Below, piece after piece: positions 4,899-6,127 of a DNA stretch of 6,127 nt (within the stretch, counting starts at the first letter, position 1; each line of letters opens with the position of its first letter). A program made the translations under genes and the position numbers. Location of the stretch: assembly GCA_040905845.1 (NCBI GenBank), contig JBBDQV010000105.1, positions 1 through 6,127 on the forward strand. The letters run 5' to 3'. This DNA comes from VGDP01 sp040905845. Its GTDB lineage: Bacteria; Pseudomonadota; Alphaproteobacteria; SP197. The notes below the pieces were generated by a model, which ran no database searches, had not been told where the DNA came from, and saw only the letters and a program-made list of their open reading frames with translations.

Positions 4899-5924
4899 AT
4901 GGGCGAGCGGTTCGAGCGGTCCTGGCGCCGCGGCGCGACATTCCTCGGCTCGCGCCATGCCATCATGGGCGGGGCGATGACCTGGGTCTCGGAGCGCAAC
5001 CTGGTCGCGGCCCTGTCGAACAACGGCGGCTTCGGCGTGCTCGCGTGCGGCGCCATGTCGCCCGCCCTGCTCGACGCCGAGATCGCCGCGACCCAGGCGC
5101 TCACCGGGGCGCCGTTCGGGGTCAACCTGATCGTCATGCACCCCGAGCTCGCCCGCCTCCTCGAGGTCTGCCTCGATCGCGCCGTTGGCCACGTCGTGTT
5201 CGCCGGCGGGATGCCGCCTTCGGCGCTGATCGCGCGCGCCAAGAGCCGAGGCGCCAAGGTCATCGCCTTCGCCCCCGCGCTCGCCATCGCGCGCAAGCTG
5301 GTCCGTTCGGGGGTCGATGCGCTGGTCATCGAGGGCATGGAGGCGGGCGGCCACATCGGCCCGGTCTCGACCGGCGTGCTGGCCCAGGAGATCCTGCCCG
5401 CGATCGCCGAGGTGCCGGTGTTCGTCGCCGGCGGGATCGGCCGCGGCGAGGCGATCGCGAGCTACGTCGAGATGGGCGGCGCCGGGTGCCAGCTCGGCAC
5501 CCGCTTCGTCTGCGCCGACGAATCGATCGCGCACCCGAGCTTCAAGCGCGCCTTCATCCGCGCCGCGGCCCGCGATGCCCAGCCCTCGGTCCAGCTCGAT
5601 CCGCAGTTCCCCGTCATCCCGGTGCGCGCGCTGGTCAACGAAGGCACGCGCGAGTTCATGGCGATGCAGCGCCAGGTCATCGACCGGGTGCGCGCGGGCG
5701 AGCTCGGGCCGAAGGAGGCGCAGCTCGCCATCGAGCACTTCTGGGCCGGCGCGTTGCGCCGCGCGGTGATCGAGGGCGACGTCGAGACCGGCTCGGTCAT
5801 GGCCGGCCAGAGCGTCGGCATGGTGACCGCGGAGCAGCCCATGGCCGAAATCCTGGACGAGCTGCTCGACCAGGCCAGGTCATTCGCTCGAGCCGCGGGC
5901 GCGGCCCAGCCGGTCGGCCGCTAA
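4899..5924 (+). CDS. FabK-like / nitronate monooxygenase-family flavoprotein
   Basis: This 341-residue protein belongs to the FMN-dependent TIM-barrel family that includes nitronate monooxygenase (2-nitropropane dioxygenase) and enoyl-ACP reductase FabK. Visible motifs: IMGGAMTWVS (22-31) near the N-terminus, PFGVN (72-76), EGMEAGGHIG (145-154) with the probable catalytic His152, FVAGGI (175-180) for FMN phosphate, GTRFVCADES (200-209), GALRRAVIEGDVETGSVMAG (284-303) and QSVGMV (304-309). GMEAGGHIG, GTRF and the GDV-GSVMAGQ stretch resemble FabK as I remember it more than classical nitronate monooxygenases, yet such proteins are usually annotated as the latter. Substrate is therefore uncertain. 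The ATG at 4899 lies 5 nt after the lysC stop without a strong Shine-Dalgarno, pointing to co-transcription and coupled translation. It has no signal peptide and is likely cytoplasmic. Why it sits with lysC is unknown; ptsP is the downstream partner I would expect for alphaproteobacterial lysC, but it is not in the window. Confidence 0.85.
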   Translation: MGERFERSWRRGATFLGSRHAIMGGAMTWVSERNLVAALSNNGGFGVLACGAMSPALLDAEIAATQALTGAPFGVNLIVMHPELARLLEVCLDRAVGHVVFAGGMPPSALIARAKSRGAKVIAFAPALAIARKLVRSGVDALVIEGMEAGGHIGPVSTGVLAQEILPAIAEVPVFVAGGIGRGEAIASYVEMGGAGCQLGTRFVCADESIAHPSFKRAFIRAAARDAQPSVQLDPQFPVIPVRALVNEGTREFMAMQRQVIDRVRAGELGPKEAQLAIEHFWAGALRRAVIEGDVETGSVMAGQSVGMVTAEQPMAEILDELLDQARSFARAAGAAQPVGR

Positions 5925-5964
5925 GAGCCCGTTTGAGAATGCGCGGTCCACCAGCCAAAGCGCC

Positions 5965-5988
5965 CGTCATGCGCGGGCTTGGCCCACG
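5965..5988. repeat. Degenerate REP-like fragment downstream of the FabK-like gene
   Basis: CGTCATGCGCGGGCTTGGCC (5965-5984) resembles the alphaproteobacterial dispersed repeat that I recall as CGTCATGCCCGGGCTTG followed by the complementary arm. Here only a short stem remains: GGGC (5975-5978) with GCCC (5982-5985) around TTG, plus two outer pairs. It may be a decayed copy. The rest of the 203 nt after 5924 has no gene I can support and no terminator-like hairpin with a T-tract. Confidence 0.3.
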
Positions 5989-6099
5989 GCTGTCCGGTTG
6001 GGGCGAGCAACGCTGTTCGGAGTTTGGCGCCGTACCGGGCTCGGTCGCCGCGCGGACGTCGGTGTGGACACACTCGGCGCCGACGGCGCAAGGGACCCC

Positions 6100-6127
6100 G
6101 TCCGTGCTTCGAGACGCGACCCTTCGG
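6100..6127. repeat. Truncated dispersed repeat at the window edge
   Basis: The last 28 nt contain CGTGCTTCGAGACGCG (6103-6118) and then the start of a palindrome, CGACCCTTCGG, cut by the window end. From memory, CTTCGAGACGCG followed by a small GC hairpin and a TCCTCAGCATGAGG-like tail is a very common intergenic repeat in alphaproteobacteria. The prediction is that the sequence just beyond the window completes the hairpin with GTCG and then CTCCTCA. Only the left half is visible. Confidence 0.45.

Noticed and set aside
3598..4941. Minus-strand open frame of 447 codons opposite lysC
   Set aside because: It is longer than lysC itself, but its composition (Arg, Asp, His, Gly, Val rich, no domain) is that of an antisense shadow, while the plus strand has all aspartokinase motifs.
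5925..5941. GAGCCCGTTTGAGAAT-like stretch after the FabK-like stop, possibly an insertion-sequence end
   Set aside because: It reminded me of some IS terminal repeats, but there is no matching inverted copy, target duplication or transposase fragment in the window.

Overview
The window is GC-rich DNA (I estimate around 70% by eye) with tightly packed genes. It looks like an alphaproteobacterium, possibly of Rhodospirillales type. The reasons are a ubiG methyltransferase gene divergent from an aspartokinase gene of the 406-residue, two-ACT-domain type, plus GC-rich palindromic intergenic repeats of the kind scattered through such genomes. Genus cannot be read from the sequence.

Layout. (1) 1-231: non-coding leader with a REP-like hairpin (79-110), a nearly perfect 26-nt dyad (115-140) and smaller inverted repeats. 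(2) 232-2509, plus strand: an operon of modB (molybdate ABC permease), modC (molybdate ABC ATPase, overlapping modB by 4 nt) and a 171-residue exported protein of unknown function. That protein's C-terminal half faintly resembles the sulfite-oxidase-type molybdopterin domain. The binding protein gene modA and the regulator modE are not in the window. (3) 2514-3263, minus strand: ubiG, the ubiquinone O-methyltransferase, ending 4 nt from the stop of the exported-protein gene. (4) 3264-3672: a 409-nt divergent intergenic region with a chain of perfect GC-rich hairpins, bracketed by a 13-nt exact direct repeat. (5) 3673-5924, plus strand: lysC (aspartate kinase) and, 5 nt after its stop, a flavin-dependent FabK-like/nitronate monooxygenase-family protein. 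(6) 5925-6127: non-coding, with two REP-like fragments, the second cut by the window edge.

Functionally, modBC form the membrane and motor parts of a molybdate importer. The third gene may be an envelope protein linked to molybdoenzyme function, but this is inference from position and weak resemblance. ubiG belongs to ubiquinone synthesis, and lysC makes the first committed step to Lys/Thr/Met and diaminopimelate. The FabK-like protein is probably co-transcribed with lysC, but its substrate is not known.

I found no clear new defence, mobile or RNA system. The points most worth a second look are the dyad upstream of modB, the exported protein beside modBC, a candidate internal start in lysC for a separate regulatory subunit, the FabK-like character of the last gene, and the hairpin cluster between ubiG and lysC.
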